DNA from: Methylobacterium sp.
GTDB taxonomy: Bacteria; Pseudomonadota; Alphaproteobacteria; Rhizobiales; Beijerinckiaceae
Assembly: GCA_020253445.1 (NCBI GenBank)
Contig: JADCBP010000009.1
Coordinates: 1 to 64,000 of the forward strand
Length of the DNA stretch: 64,000 nt
Direction: 5' to 3'
Below, piece after piece: positions 8,474-15,926 of this stretch (the first letter of the stretch is position 1; each line of letters opens with the position of its first letter). The notes under the pieces are model-generated. The model was not told where the DNA came from. It did not search any database and saw nothing but the letters and a program-made list of their open reading frames with translations. Made by a program: the position numbers and the translations under genes.

Positions 8474-8514
8474 GGGAGGAGAACGGGAGGAGCCAGGGAG
8501 GGGAGACGGGAGGA
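8474..8514. repeat. Four phased GGGAGG(A/G) direct repeats upstream of the HTH gene
   Basis: Copies of GGGAGGA/G begin at 8474, 8485, 8496 and 8508, that is at 11, 11 and 12 base steps, so all lie on the same face of the helix. The purine-rich strand is the plus strand. They sit between the terminator of the upstream gene pair and the start of the long leftward operon, where a promoter, activator array or small iteron set would be expected. Confidence 0.5.
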
Positions 8515-8538
8515 ATGCGGGTTCACGGGCTGAAAATG

Positions 8539-8567
8539 AAAAAGGCCGCCCCGAAGGACGGCCTTTG
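8539..8567 (-). terminator. Rho-independent terminator after the two-gene unit
   Basis: On the minus strand AAAGGCCGTCC, a short loop and GGGCGGCCTTT form a GC-rich stem followed by a run of T residues, about 20 bases beyond the stop codon at 8586. It separates the leftward two-gene unit (8586-10692) from the long DNA-processing operon that begins at 8419, implying a second promoter in the gap. Confidence 0.75.
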
Positions 8568-8585
8568 GTGGGCGTTTTGGTGATC

Positions 8586-9530
8586 TCAGACTTCGAGCCA
8601 GCAGTTCGGGCCGCTTTCCCTGATGACGTCCTGCCACGTGGGGTGCCCGCGGAAGAGGTCCTTCAGCCGCTTCATCGACTGACCGCACTCAGACTCAATG
8701 AGAACCTTCTCAACGGGCAGCACGGGATCTCCGTCCAGCCATGCCTGTGCAAGCAGGCCGACAGCAGTCTTCTGCTTGCCACCAGTGAAGTCGTGCTGCT
8801 TTCCGTGGACAATGAGCACGCCACCTTCGCCGGAGACCCACACCGGACCTTTGTGCGACGGGCCGATCATCAACCGCGCCGCCAGAATGTCGGGAGATAT
8901 CGCAACGCCATCTTCGTGGTCCACCACGTCCGCCAGCGCGACGAATTCGTGTCCCCTTAAGAATGGCGGCCGAAACCTTTCGCTGGAATCGAGCGTGATG
9001 ACGATGCGGAGCCCTTCAGCCGGACGTCGTGCGACAAGGTCCCGCAACCGTGCAAAGGCGCGTGGCGAGGTCAGACTGCGCACGACCCAGATCGCCACGC
9101 GCGCGTTGCGTCGGGGCAATCGGGCCAAGCCGAAATCCAATACCTCACCGTCGAGATGAGAGACCGGATCCTTTGCAAGCGAGCAGTCGATCGCAGAAGC
9201 AACACGGCTCGCCACGGCTGCCAGATCCAACACATAGATCCGTCGGCTCTCCGCATGATCTTCGTCCTGCCATGTCACGGCTCCCAGATGCCCAAGCCGT
9301 GTCGTGGTCGGGTGGTTGGTCAACCACACCGGCGAGTCGTCGAGATCATCTTCGGCTACGGCAGCCTGCGTGCTGCCGCGCCTTACGATCAATCCTGCGT
9401 CAAGCAGTTGCTTCCCGCTCTCGGGCTTATGAGCCAGAGCCATGGCCGAGACCCGAGCTTCCGGGGTTGCAGCGACGGCGCAGAGCAGCCGTCGTGCAGC
9501 GGCATCAATCCGTGATGAGGTGCGAGCCAT
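8586..9530 (-). CDS. Unrecognised protein, second gene of a two-gene unit
   Basis: This 314-residue protein matches no family I know. It starts with a helical, winged-helix-like stretch (RIDAAARRLLCAVAATPEARVSAMAL), has a central ARVAIWVVRSL strand followed by LRIVITLDSSER that suggests a Rossmann-like or nuclease-like alpha/beta core, and ends with a helical KTAVGLLAQAWLDGDPVLPVEKVL segment like a C-terminal winged helix. The ATG at 9530 overlaps the end of the upstream gene by 26 bases, so the two are coupled. A transcription terminator follows. The control region shared with a repressor/protease pair suggests an induced element function. Function unknown. Confidence 0.6.
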   Translation of the reverse strand: MARTSSRIDAAARRLLCAVAATPEARVSAMALAHKPESGKQLLDAGLIVRRGSTQAAVAEDDLDDSPVWLTNHPTTTRLGHLGAVTWQDEDHAESRRIYVLDLAAVASRVASAIDCSLAKDPVSHLDGEVLDFGLARLPRRNARVAIWVVRSLTSPRAFARLRDLVARRPAEGLRIVITLDSSERFRPPFLRGHEFVALADVVDHEDGVAISPDILAARLMIGPSHKGPVWVSGEGGVLIVHGKQHDFTGGKQKTAVGLLAQAWLDGDPVLPVEKVLIESECGQSMKRLKDLFRGHPTWQDVIRESGPNCWLEV

Positions 9531-10692
9531 CGACCAGAATCCCCCAGCGGCGCAGGTACTTTTCACCAATCATCTGCTCGGTTGCGGTACGATCCTTGAG
9601 GTCGCAGCCATGCGGCCAAGTGATCGTCAAAGTGAGCGTCCGTCGCCGCTCCTCGCCCGGGCGCTTGGCGAGCTTTACCGCGATCCTGGCCCTCGTGATG
9701 ACGAACTCATCGCTCAGAGGGGAACGGTCCTCGAACATGTCGTCGGCCATCGTCCAGATCGTACCGTCAGCGCGCGCCAAGTTCTCGAGCGTCACGCGCC
9801 GACCATTGTCATCGATCGGCATCAGCCGGAGTTCGCGCACCTCCACGCCCTCAATGCCGTCCTCTTCGTCGACCGGAAAATCGAAGGGCTTGAGAAGGAC
9901 TGAAAGGTCATAACAACGCAGCGGCAGGCGGTTGTCCTTGAATTCGATCCCAAGAAGGTGCTGAACGGCTGCCTTCACGATTTCCTGGCGCGTGACCTTG
10001 TCGTTGGCCACAACCTCAAGCCCGCCAGTAGCAGGCTCATAGGTCACGGCCGCTTCAAAGACGGGGCGGTAGGCCTGACGGACGAGTGTCCCCTTGTCAT
10101 CGAAGCGCAGCAGGTCGTCCGGCCGTCCTTCGCGGTAGATCGTGACCTGGACGAGGTCGCATTCATGCCCCTCAAGCGTGGTCCGGACGCGATCGAAGAT
10201 GTCCACGTCCGCATGGGCAGCGCCTGAGAACTCCTTGATCGCCGATACGAAGGCCGCCAGCGTCATGGGGTCGCGCTGGACCACGCGTCCCGCCTCGGTC
10301 ACGTAGCCGGCCCACATCCGACCGCGCCGCCGATCTTCGGTGAACCGCACCTCCTCGGCATGCCGAAAGCGATCCGGCGCCTTCAGGAACATCCCGAGCG
10401 AGCGCTGATGGCCGTTCGCCATGCCTTCAAGGACCGCTGGGTCCTCGGCGACGCTGTAAAGCGCGGCTTGCCCGGCTTCATCGCTCAGCGCGTGAACCCG
10501 CTCGGCGTCGTTCAGGACGCGGTCACGCTGGACGCGGGTCATCTTCCCGATGGCGTTCATCAGTGGGCCGGGCAGATCGCCCTCAGCCGTATCCCAGTCG
10601 AATTCGAGGGGAAGACCTATTTCAGGACGGTCGAAGTATTCGCGAAGCGCGTCGCGCGGCGTCTTACGAAGGAATGCGGAGATGGCTGCCAT
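9505..10692 (-). CDS. Unrecognised 395-residue protein, first gene of the leftward unit
   Basis: I do not recognise this 395-residue protein. It is acidic, with a helical N-terminus (ISAFLRKTPRDALREYFD), a middle part with several beta strands (DLVQVTIYREGRPDDLLRF; AAVTYEPATGGLEVVAN; RQEIVKAAVQHLLG) and a C-terminal beta-rich region (VEVRELRLMPID; ARIAVKLAKR; TLTLTITWPHGCDLKDR). No signal peptide or membrane segment is seen. The ATG at 10692 has an AAGGA ribosome site 8 bases upstream. It is the first gene leftward of the operator region, so it should be switched directly by the divergent repressor. Partner of the following gene by overlap. Confidence 0.62.
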   Translation of the reverse strand: MAAISAFLRKTPRDALREYFDRPEIGLPLEFDWDTAEGDLPGPLMNAIGKMTRVQRDRVLNDAERVHALSDEAGQAALYSVAEDPAVLEGMANGHQRSLGMFLKAPDRFRHAEEVRFTEDRRRGRMWAGYVTEAGRVVQRDPMTLAAFVSAIKEFSGAAHADVDIFDRVRTTLEGHECDLVQVTIYREGRPDDLLRFDDKGTLVRQAYRPVFEAAVTYEPATGGLEVVANDKVTRQEIVKAAVQHLLGIEFKDNRLPLRCYDLSVLLKPFDFPVDEEDGIEGVEVRELRLMPIDDNGRRVTLENLARADGTIWTMADDMFEDRSPLSDEFVITRARIAVKLAKRPGEERRRTLTLTITWPHGCDLKDRTATEQMIGEKYLRRWGILVDGSHLITD

Positions 10693-10749
10693 CGAGGGGT
10701 TCCTTTGGCCGAGGGTTGACGACTCGGCCATCGGGGGAGGCACGCGGTC

Positions 10750-10767
10750 GTTCGATATAGATCGAAC
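10750..10767. promoter_or_regulatory. Operator O1 for the XRE repressor
   Basis: GTTCGATATAGATCGAAC is an 18-bp near-perfect palindrome. It lies downstream of a leftward TTGACA, over the expected -10 region of the promoter for the 10692 gene. It shares 15 of 18 positions with the second site at 10800. Most likely bound as a dimer by the repressor encoded at 10859. Confidence 0.72.
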
Positions 10768-10782
10768 ACAGGCGCAATCCTC

Positions 10783-10811
10783 TTGTCAAGCACGTAAACG
10801 TTCGGCATACA
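10783..10811. promoter_or_regulatory. Back-to-back divergent promoters sharing the -35 region
   Basis: The sequence CTTGTCAAG at 10782-10790 reads as TTGTCA on the plus strand (10783-10788) and as TTGACA on the minus strand over the same bases. The rightward -10 candidate CATACA (17-base spacing) falls inside operator O2; the leftward -10 region falls inside operator O1. One regulator could therefore block both directions. Confidence 0.5.
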
Positions 10812-10817
10812 TCGAAC
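10800..10817. promoter_or_regulatory. Operator O2 for the XRE repressor
   Basis: GTTCGGCATACATCGAAC, an 18-bp palindrome whose half-sites GTTCG and CGAAC match O1 exactly. Centres of O1 and O2 are 50 bp apart. It covers the -10 candidate for the repressor gene, consistent with autoregulation. Confidence 0.72.
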
Positions 10818-10858
10818 GCCACAGGCAATGCCTGGTCAGGCCTATTTTGGGAGCAAAA

Positions 10859-11179
10859 ATGACAACGACGCTTGGCGACAAGCTCCGGCGGCACCGCCAG
10901 GAGAAGGGTTACTCGCTCGACAAGCTCGCGGAAATCACCGAATCGAGCAAAAGCTACCTGTGGGAATTGGAGAACCGGGACACGAGAAAGCCCTCCGCTG
11001 AAAAGCTGACCCGGATTGCTCAGGCGCTGGATGTGACCACTGACTACCTGTTGGATGAATCGGCAGCGCCTGATGAGGTGGTCGTCCGGGAGGCCTTCTT
11101 CCGGAAGTTCAGCAAGCTGGAGGCAGAGGATCGCAAGAAGATCGAGCAGATGATCGATCTTTGGGGCAAGAAGACGTGA
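10859..11179 (+). CDS. XRE-family phage-type repressor
   Basis: The 106-residue protein has a lambda-repressor-type helix-turn-helix over residues 5-65 (LGDKLRRHRQEKGYSLDKLAEITESSKSYLWELENRD with the recognition helix around SSKSYLWELE), followed by a helical tail FFRKFSKLEAEDRKKIEQMIDLW for dimerisation. It is the element's likely master repressor. The ATG at 10859 was chosen because the HTH begins there and the operators lie just upstream; longer in-frame starts would run through the operators. Its stop overlaps the GTG start of the metalloprotease gene, the standard repressor-ImmA pairing known from ICEs, in which the protease cleaves the repressor on induction. Confidence 0.88.
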   Translation: MTTTLGDKLRRHRQEKGYSLDKLAEITESSKSYLWELENRDTRKPSAEKLTRIAQALDVTTDYLLDESAAPDEVVVREAFFRKFSKLEAEDRKKIEQMIDLWGKKT

Positions 11180-12102
11180 AACTGCCGTCGACCCCGCAGG
11201 CTTGGGCCATCCACCTCTCCCAGCTCGTGAAGATCTTCCACGACGCGCACGGTCTCGACCCGTTTCCGATCAAGGTCGAGCCGCTTGCCAGGGAGTATTC
11301 GCGCCAGGTCTTTCCCGACGCGCCCATCACAATGGTCGATGGGAAAGAGTTCTCGCCCAAGTTCGACGGGATGCTCATGCCCAATCCCCACGTTCCGGGT
11401 GAGTGGGGCATCGTCTACAACAAAGCCATCCGCTCGCCGGGGCGTATCAACTTCACGCTGGCGCATGAGCTTGGGCATTACCTTCTGCACCGCCACATCT
11501 CCCCGAGCGGTATCCAGTGCGGAAGCCGTGAGATGCTCGACTGGCGTTCGGAACTCGGCGCCATTGAGGCGCAAGCCAACACCTTCGCGTCTTTCCTTCT
11601 TATGCCGCTGGACGATTTCCGTCGGCAGATCGCGGGCGAGACCACGTCCTTGGATTTGATGCGTCACCTTGCCGATCGCTATGAGGTCTCGATTACCGCA
11701 GCCATCCTGAAGTGGCTCGACATGACCACGCAGCGCGCCATGCTTGTGGTTAGCAGAAGCGGGTTCATCGACTGGGCGCGTTCGAGCGATTCCCTCATGA
11801 AGTCCGGCGTGTTCTACCGCGCCCGGCAACAGATCACCCCGCTACCTGAGCAATCGCTCGCTGGTGGCAAAGGGCTTGCAATCGGCACCTACGCTGAGAC
11901 CAAACATCCTCGCGGCGTCTGGCCCGGCAATGATGATGTGCACGAGATGACGATCTTCTCGCCGACAAACGAGATGACCATCACGCTGCTTCTCTATCCC
12001 GACGATGCGCCCAACAAGCGCTGGGCTCGCGATCTTGATGAGGCAGAGGAGCAGGACACCTACGATCGATTCGTGTCGGATGGTCGCGGCACCGCCAGAT
12101 AG
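11176..12102 (+). CDS. ImmA/IrrE-family zinc metallopeptidase
   Basis: The 308-residue protein has the zinc-protease motif LAHELGHYLLHRH near residue 98 and a conserved downstream acidic helix (GAIEAQANTFASFLLMP) that supplies the third metal ligand, as in ImmA/IrrE anti-repressors. The last 130 residues form an additional beta-rich domain of unknown role, longer than minimal ImmA. The GTG at 11176 overlaps the repressor stop (GTGA), a better choice than the upstream TTG at 11161. By analogy with ICEBs1 ImmA, it is expected to cleave the adjacent repressor and open the leftward promoter; the inducing signal cannot be read from sequence. Confidence 0.85.
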   Translation: MKLPSTPQAWAIHLSQLVKIFHDAHGLDPFPIKVEPLAREYSRQVFPDAPITMVDGKEFSPKFDGMLMPNPHVPGEWGIVYNKAIRSPGRINFTLAHELGHYLLHRHISPSGIQCGSREMLDWRSELGAIEAQANTFASFLLMPLDDFRRQIAGETTSLDLMRHLADRYEVSITAAILKWLDMTTQRAMLVVSRSGFIDWARSSDSLMKSGVFYRARQQITPLPEQSLAGGKGLAIGTYAETKHPRGVWPGNDDVHEMTIFSPTNEMTITLLLYPDDAPNKRWARDLDEAEEQDTYDRFVSDGRGTAR

Positions 12103-12239
12103 AGCTGCGCGGCGTGCCGATCCTATTGCGCGCCGTTTCTAATGACTCCGCAGAAACCTGATAAGATACTGATTTATATTGCGTATTTCCCGTTCGCGAC
12201 TAAGCGTTTGCTTGTCGAATTTGATTGCGAACGGTCTCC

Positions 12240-12461
12240 ATGCACACAGCGCTCTCCGGCCCAAACCCCCTCGCTGCCGAACGCCTTCCCACGGATGCAC
12301 GGCTCGATGAAGTCGCGCGCATCCTGGCTGTTGGCCTGAGGCGTATTCTCTCGGAACAGTCGAGTTCTTTATCTGCAGAAGGCGGAGAGAGTTCATTCGA
12401 CATTCTCGCCCTTAAACGCCGTGTTGGTCGTCGCAAACCGAACAACCGAGTTGGAGGGTGA
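12240..12461 (+). CDS. Small hypothetical protein of the recombinase module
   Basis: This 73-residue protein (RLDEVARILAVGLRRILSEQSS...SFDILALKRRVGRRK) matches the short, poorly characterised proteins that often precede DUF2924 and large serine recombinase genes in Alphaproteobacteria. The N-terminal half is a single predicted helix; the tail is basic. It starts with ATG at 12240 and its stop overlaps the next start (TGATG), so it belongs to the same operon. Function unknown; an accessory role in recombination is inferred from the fixed neighbourhood. Confidence 0.6.
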   Translation: MHTALSGPNPLAAERLPTDARLDEVARILAVGLRRILSEQSSSLSAEGGESSFDILALKRRVGRRKPNNRVGG

Positions 12462-12973
12462 TGATGGTAGTTGCCAGGAAGAAGCTGGACGACGAGCCGA
12501 TGCGACCGCGTGAAAGCGCCGCGTCAGATACAAGCGCAGTGGCGCAGCTTGCAGCGCTGAAGCAGATGTCGGTCGGGGAATTGAAGGCAAAGTGGGAAGG
12601 CCTCTTCGGCACGCCCGCTCCGAACAACAGCCGCAGCTACCTCGAATTGCGGCTCGGCTACCGGATCCAGGAACTGACGCTCGGCGGCCTGTCGCGCGAG
12701 ACGCGGCGAATGCTCGATCTTCTCGCTGACGAAATCGACGGGAAGCTGGGTCGAAAAGCCATCATTGAAGACGGCCGAAACCCCGTCGCAGGCACGCGGC
12801 TGCTGCGCGAATGGAACGGCGTTGAGCATACTGTCACCGTGTTACGGGATGGCTTCGACTGGCAGGGCCGCAGGTTCAAATCGCTGTCGGCGGTCGCGCG
12901 GGCGATCACCGGCACGCAATGGAACGGCTACCGCTTCTTCGGGCTTCGTGAGGTCGGGAGGGATCCGCGATGA
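12461..12973 (+). CDS. DUF2924 domain protein
   Basis: The 170-residue protein carries the DUF2924 pattern: an N-terminal MSVGELKAKWEGLFGTPAP...RSYLELRLGYRIQE block, then PVAGTRLLREWNGVEHTVTVL and a C-terminal FDWQGRRFKSLSAVARAITGTQWNGYRFFGL, which is a DNA-binding-like (RAMA/SAND-like) end. These proteins are found next to large serine recombinases and probably help them bind DNA. The ATG at 12464 has better spacing to GGAGGG and may be the true start. Its stop overlaps the recombinase start (ATGA). Confidence 0.8.
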   Translation: MMVVARKKLDDEPMRPRESAASDTSAVAQLAALKQMSVGELKAKWEGLFGTPAPNNSRSYLELRLGYRIQELTLGGLSRETRRMLDLLADEIDGKLGRKAIIEDGRNPVAGTRLLREWNGVEHTVTVLRDGFDWQGRRFKSLSAVARAITGTQWNGYRFFGLREVGRDPR

Positions 12974-14307
12974 GCAGAGCGCAAACTGCGATCCAACCCA
13001 TACCGCGCCGTCAGCGTTGCGCGATCTACACGCGCAAGTCGAGCGAGGAAGGGCTCGACATGGAATTCAACTCGCTCGATGCGCAGCGCGAGGCATGTGA
13101 AGCCTATGTCGCCAGCCAACGCGCCGAAGGATGGGCCGCGATCCGTGAGCCCTATGACGATGGCGGCGTTTCTGGCGGCACGCTCGAACGCCCTGCGCTG
13201 AAACGCCTTCTGGCCGACGTCGAAGCCGGGCTGATCGATGTGATCGTCGTCTACAAGATTGATCGGCTATCGCGCTCCCTCATGGATTTCGCGCGGCTGG
13301 TCGAGATCTTTGAACGGAACCAGGTGACCTTCGTCTCGGTGACCCAGTCGTTCAACACCACGACCTCGATGGGTCGACTGACGCTGAACATTCTTCTGTC
13401 CTTCGCGCAGTTCGAACGTGAGGTGATTGGGGAGCGAATCCGCGACAAGGTCGCAGCATCCCGCAAACGCGGCATGTGGATGGGCGGCTATGTGCCGCTG
13501 GGCTACGACGTTCGTGACCGCAAGCTCGTGGTCAACGAGAACGAAGCTGCCACGGTCAGGATGATCTTTCAGCGCTTCGCGGCGATCGGCTCCGCGACCA
13601 TGCTCGCCAAGGCGCTTGCAGCTGAGGGGGTACTGAACAAGCGCGGCAAGTTGGTCGATAAGGGCTTCCTCTACAAGCTCATCAACAACCGGGTCTATCT
13701 CGGCGAAGCCGTTCACAAGGGAACGGCCTATCCCGGCGAGCACGCGGCGATCATTGATCAGGGCCTCTGGGACAACGTGCACTCCATCCTTCAGGAGAGC
13801 CCGCGTCTCCGGGCCAAGAACACGCGCGCCCAGACACCGGCCTTGCTCAAGGGGATCATCTTCACGGAGACCGGCACGGCGATGACGCCGACTGCGACCA
13901 AGAAGGGCTCGCGCCTCTATCGCTATTACGCGTCGATGGATTTGATCAGGAACCGCCCGATCGGCGACAGCGCGGGACCGTTGCGCCTGCCCGCTGGCAT
14001 GGTCGAAGACGCCGTCATCGGCGAGATACGCCGCATGATCCGCGCGCCAGAGATCGCGGCCCGCGTGATCAAGGCGCTGCGAGAAGAGAGCGCTGCGGTG
14101 GATGAGAAGGCGGTCATCAAGGCGCTCGGCGAATTCGACCAGATTTGGACCGCGCTCTACCCGGCGGAGCAGACCCGCATCATCCAGCTCTTGGTCGATC
14201 GGGTTACCGTTGGGACAAGCGGCATTGCCGTCGACTTGCGCCAGGAAGGGCTGGGATCGGTTTTGCGCGACATGATGGCGCCCCGCCAGAAGGAGGCCTG
14301 CGCATGA
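12970..14307 (+). CDS. Large serine recombinase
   Basis: The 445-residue protein has a resolvase domain with the nucleophile in IYTRKSSEEG (Ser near residue 20), the conserved YKIDRLSRSL block, LLSFAQFEREVIGERIRDK linking helix, and a recombinase domain starting near residue 160 (GYVPLGYDV...). The zinc-ribbon part is weak: no clear four-cysteine cluster is present, which is typical of this alphaproteobacterial subfamily. It presumably integrates or excises the element between attP/attB without host factors. It is embedded in a small operon with a DUF2924 protein upstream and an HTH protein downstream, each overlapping by 4 bases. Confidence 0.92.
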   Translation: MSRAQTAIQPIPRRQRCAIYTRKSSEEGLDMEFNSLDAQREACEAYVASQRAEGWAAIREPYDDGGVSGGTLERPALKRLLADVEAGLIDVIVVYKIDRLSRSLMDFARLVEIFERNQVTFVSVTQSFNTTTSMGRLTLNILLSFAQFEREVIGERIRDKVAASRKRGMWMGGYVPLGYDVRDRKLVVNENEAATVRMIFQRFAAIGSATMLAKALAAEGVLNKRGKLVDKGFLYKLINNRVYLGEAVHKGTAYPGEHAAIIDQGLWDNVHSILQESPRLRAKNTRAQTPALLKGIIFTETGTAMTPTATKKGSRLYRYYASMDLIRNRPIGDSAGPLRLPAGMVEDAVIGEIRRMIRAPEIAARVIKALREESAAVDEKAVIKALGEFDQIWTALYPAEQTRIIQLLVDRVTVGTSGIAVDLRQEGLGSVLRDMMAPRQKEACA

Positions 14308-14696
14308 GCGGTTCGTCGGACACCATTCGGGTCGTCATCCCGCTGAGCATCCGCAAGCGCAACGGGCGGCCAAAGATCCTGCCGCCCGAGGACTGCGCAC
14401 GGGAAGGCCGGACGCAGGACCCGCACGTGCTCCGCGCCATCGCGCGGGCGTGGAAGTGGCGGCGGCAGCTGGAAAGCGGCGCCATGTCCACCATCCAGGA
14501 CATCGCTGTGGCTGAGAATGTCTCTGACCGCTTCATCGGACGGATGATCCGGTTGGCCTACCTGGCCCCAAGCGTTCTGGAAGCGCTGGTCATTGCCCGG
14601 CGACCGCTGGCGATAGCGATCATCGACCTGATGGCCGTTGCCGAGTTGCCTTGGGATGAACAGATGGCGCAGGCTGCGGGTGATACTGTCGTCTAA
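14304..14696 (+). CDS. HTH-containing protein downstream of the recombinase
   Basis: This 130-residue protein has a basic start (VVIPLSIRKRNGRPKILPPED), then a helix-rich body with a predicted helix-turn-helix in TIQDIAVAENVSDRFIGRMIRLAYLAPSVLEAL, and a terminal PLAIAIIDLM helix. It resembles the ParB-like/KorB HTH part seen in small proteins that follow serine recombinase genes in prophages. ATG at 14304 overlaps the recombinase stop. A role as an accessory DNA-binding factor or directionality factor is inferred. Confidence 0.65.
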   Translation: MSGSSDTIRVVIPLSIRKRNGRPKILPPEDCAREGRTQDPHVLRAIARAWKWRRQLESGAMSTIQDIAVAENVSDRFIGRMIRLAYLAPSVLEALVIARRPLAIAIIDLMAVAELPWDEQMAQAAGDTVV

Positions 14697-14815
14697 TTCG
14701 CTGCACAAACCTTCGTGTGCGCCTGCGTGATGCACGGCGCTACGTGCAAGCTGGCGCTTGTGTCGCGCATTGATACGGATCCCGTCATGAAGACGGGTGC
14801 CTGACGCTGACAACG

Positions 14816-15236
14816 CTATTCAACAGATCGGCCAACGGTCGGACCAGGTTCCGTCCCTTTAAGAAAAGCTGCCCGCCCATCTTCGGTGATCTCGATCCAG
14901 TCGCAAGGAAGTGTCGGGCCGCCGAACATGTGCTCTGTTACACAGCAATCCTGCCAAGTCTTCTTCCCGTTAACCTCGCGCATTGGCTCGAACCCAAGTG
15001 CGGTCCATTCTGAAACAAGCGCTTCGATTCCAGCTGGGCTCATGGCCCCGTCACGCAGAAGGTGATCATCGTGCCACACCCTTCCGCCGAGCAGAGCGGA
15101 ATGATCCTTCAAGCATTGATCCCATCCGCCCGGATACTTCGTCTTGATCAGATTGATTGGAACGATGAAGTCGATGAACTCGAGCGCAATAGCTATCTGA
15201 TCCCCCGAATATACTGCCTTACGTACTTGACAACAT
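14816..15236 (-). pseudogene. Frameshifted conserved hypothetical gene
   Basis: From 15112 downwards a frame of 98 codons reads LLRDGAMSPAGIEALVSEWTA...GGPTLPCDWIEIT...AAFLKGTEPG and ends at 14816. The same frame stays open upstream to about 15237 and still looks coding (AVYSGDQIAIALEFIDFIVP, TKYPGGWDQCLKDH) but has no ATG or GTG start. An ATG at 15236 lies in another frame and stops after five codons (MLSST, then TAA); removing one T would join it to KAVYSGDQ. This fits a recent 1-base insertion just after the start codon, or a sequencing error. A shortened product from an internal start is possible. Function unknown. Confidence 0.55.
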
Positions 15237-15368
15237 CACGTGGCACAGTACAGTGAAAAGTGCATCAAGAGTGGGGCCGACGCCCACGCCAACCTGCCCG
15301 CCCGGGCAAGGTGGATCGCGAAAGCGGATGTGGCTCCATCTTGGAGCAAACCTCGGGCAGCGCGTCGG

Positions 15369-15395
15369 CCCTCCCGTGAAACGGAGGGTTTTTTT
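15369..15395 (+). promoter_or_regulatory. Terminator-like hairpin containing the ribosome site of the DUF3293 gene
   Basis: CCCTCC (15369-15374) pairs with GGAGGG (15383-15388) across a short loop and is followed directly by seven T residues (15389-15395) and then the ATG. GGAGGG is also the only good ribosome-binding site for that ATG. The structure could end transcription and also hide the ribosome site, so expression may depend on melting of the hairpin. Confidence 0.55.
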
Positions 15396-15827
15396 ATGAC
15401 TGAAACGACGCAGATCCACTCCGACAAGGTCCGGGCGTACTTGGCCACGGATTACCGTCTCGGTCACACTGAACACGACATCGTCCTGACAATCGGTCAG
15501 CGATCTGATCGCCTGGCTGCCTTGTTTGCAGCAAGCGGCGTCGACTGTGGCGCATTCCTGACCGCTTACAACCCGCGCGGATCAATCCAGCCGGATGCTG
15601 CCAACGAGCGCGGGCATGCCGAGCTTGCCGGCCTCCTGCACGACCAAGGGCTCCGAGCAATAGAGGGCTCTGGCAGCGAGGCGGGCACCGACTGGCCCGC
15701 TGAGAAAAGCTATTTCGCTTTGGGCCTGCAGTTGGATCCGGCCAAGGCGCTGGGCCGCCGATTCGAGCAGGATGCTATCGTTTGGGTCGGCGCCGATGTC
15801 GTACCGCAATTGATCCTACTGCGCTGA
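15396..15827 (+). CDS. DUF3293 domain protein
   Basis: The 143-residue protein shows the DUF3293 pattern: a DKVRAYLATDYRL opening, LTIGQRSDRLAALFAASGVDCGAFLTAYNPRG, then AELAGLLHDQGLRAIEGSGS, WPAEKSYFALGLQLDPAKALGRRFEQDAIVWVG at the end. It is a small soluble protein family of unknown activity. The ATG at 15396 follows a GGAGGG site that lies within a terminator-like stem; the frame is open back to 15240 but upstream codons do not look coding. It stands alone, with a 99-base gap to the next gene. Confidence 0.75.
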   Translation: MTETTQIHSDKVRAYLATDYRLGHTEHDIVLTIGQRSDRLAALFAASGVDCGAFLTAYNPRGSIQPDAANERGHAELAGLLHDQGLRAIEGSGSEAGTDWPAEKSYFALGLQLDPAKALGRRFEQDAIVWVGADVVPQLILLR

Positions 15828-15926
15828 TAGATTTCGGTCTGGCCCGCCTCACTGGGCTGGGGGGATTTGATCCAGCTTACCGCCCCCGACACATTGTCAA
15901 AGCGGCTAAATAGGAGAGGGAGAGCT

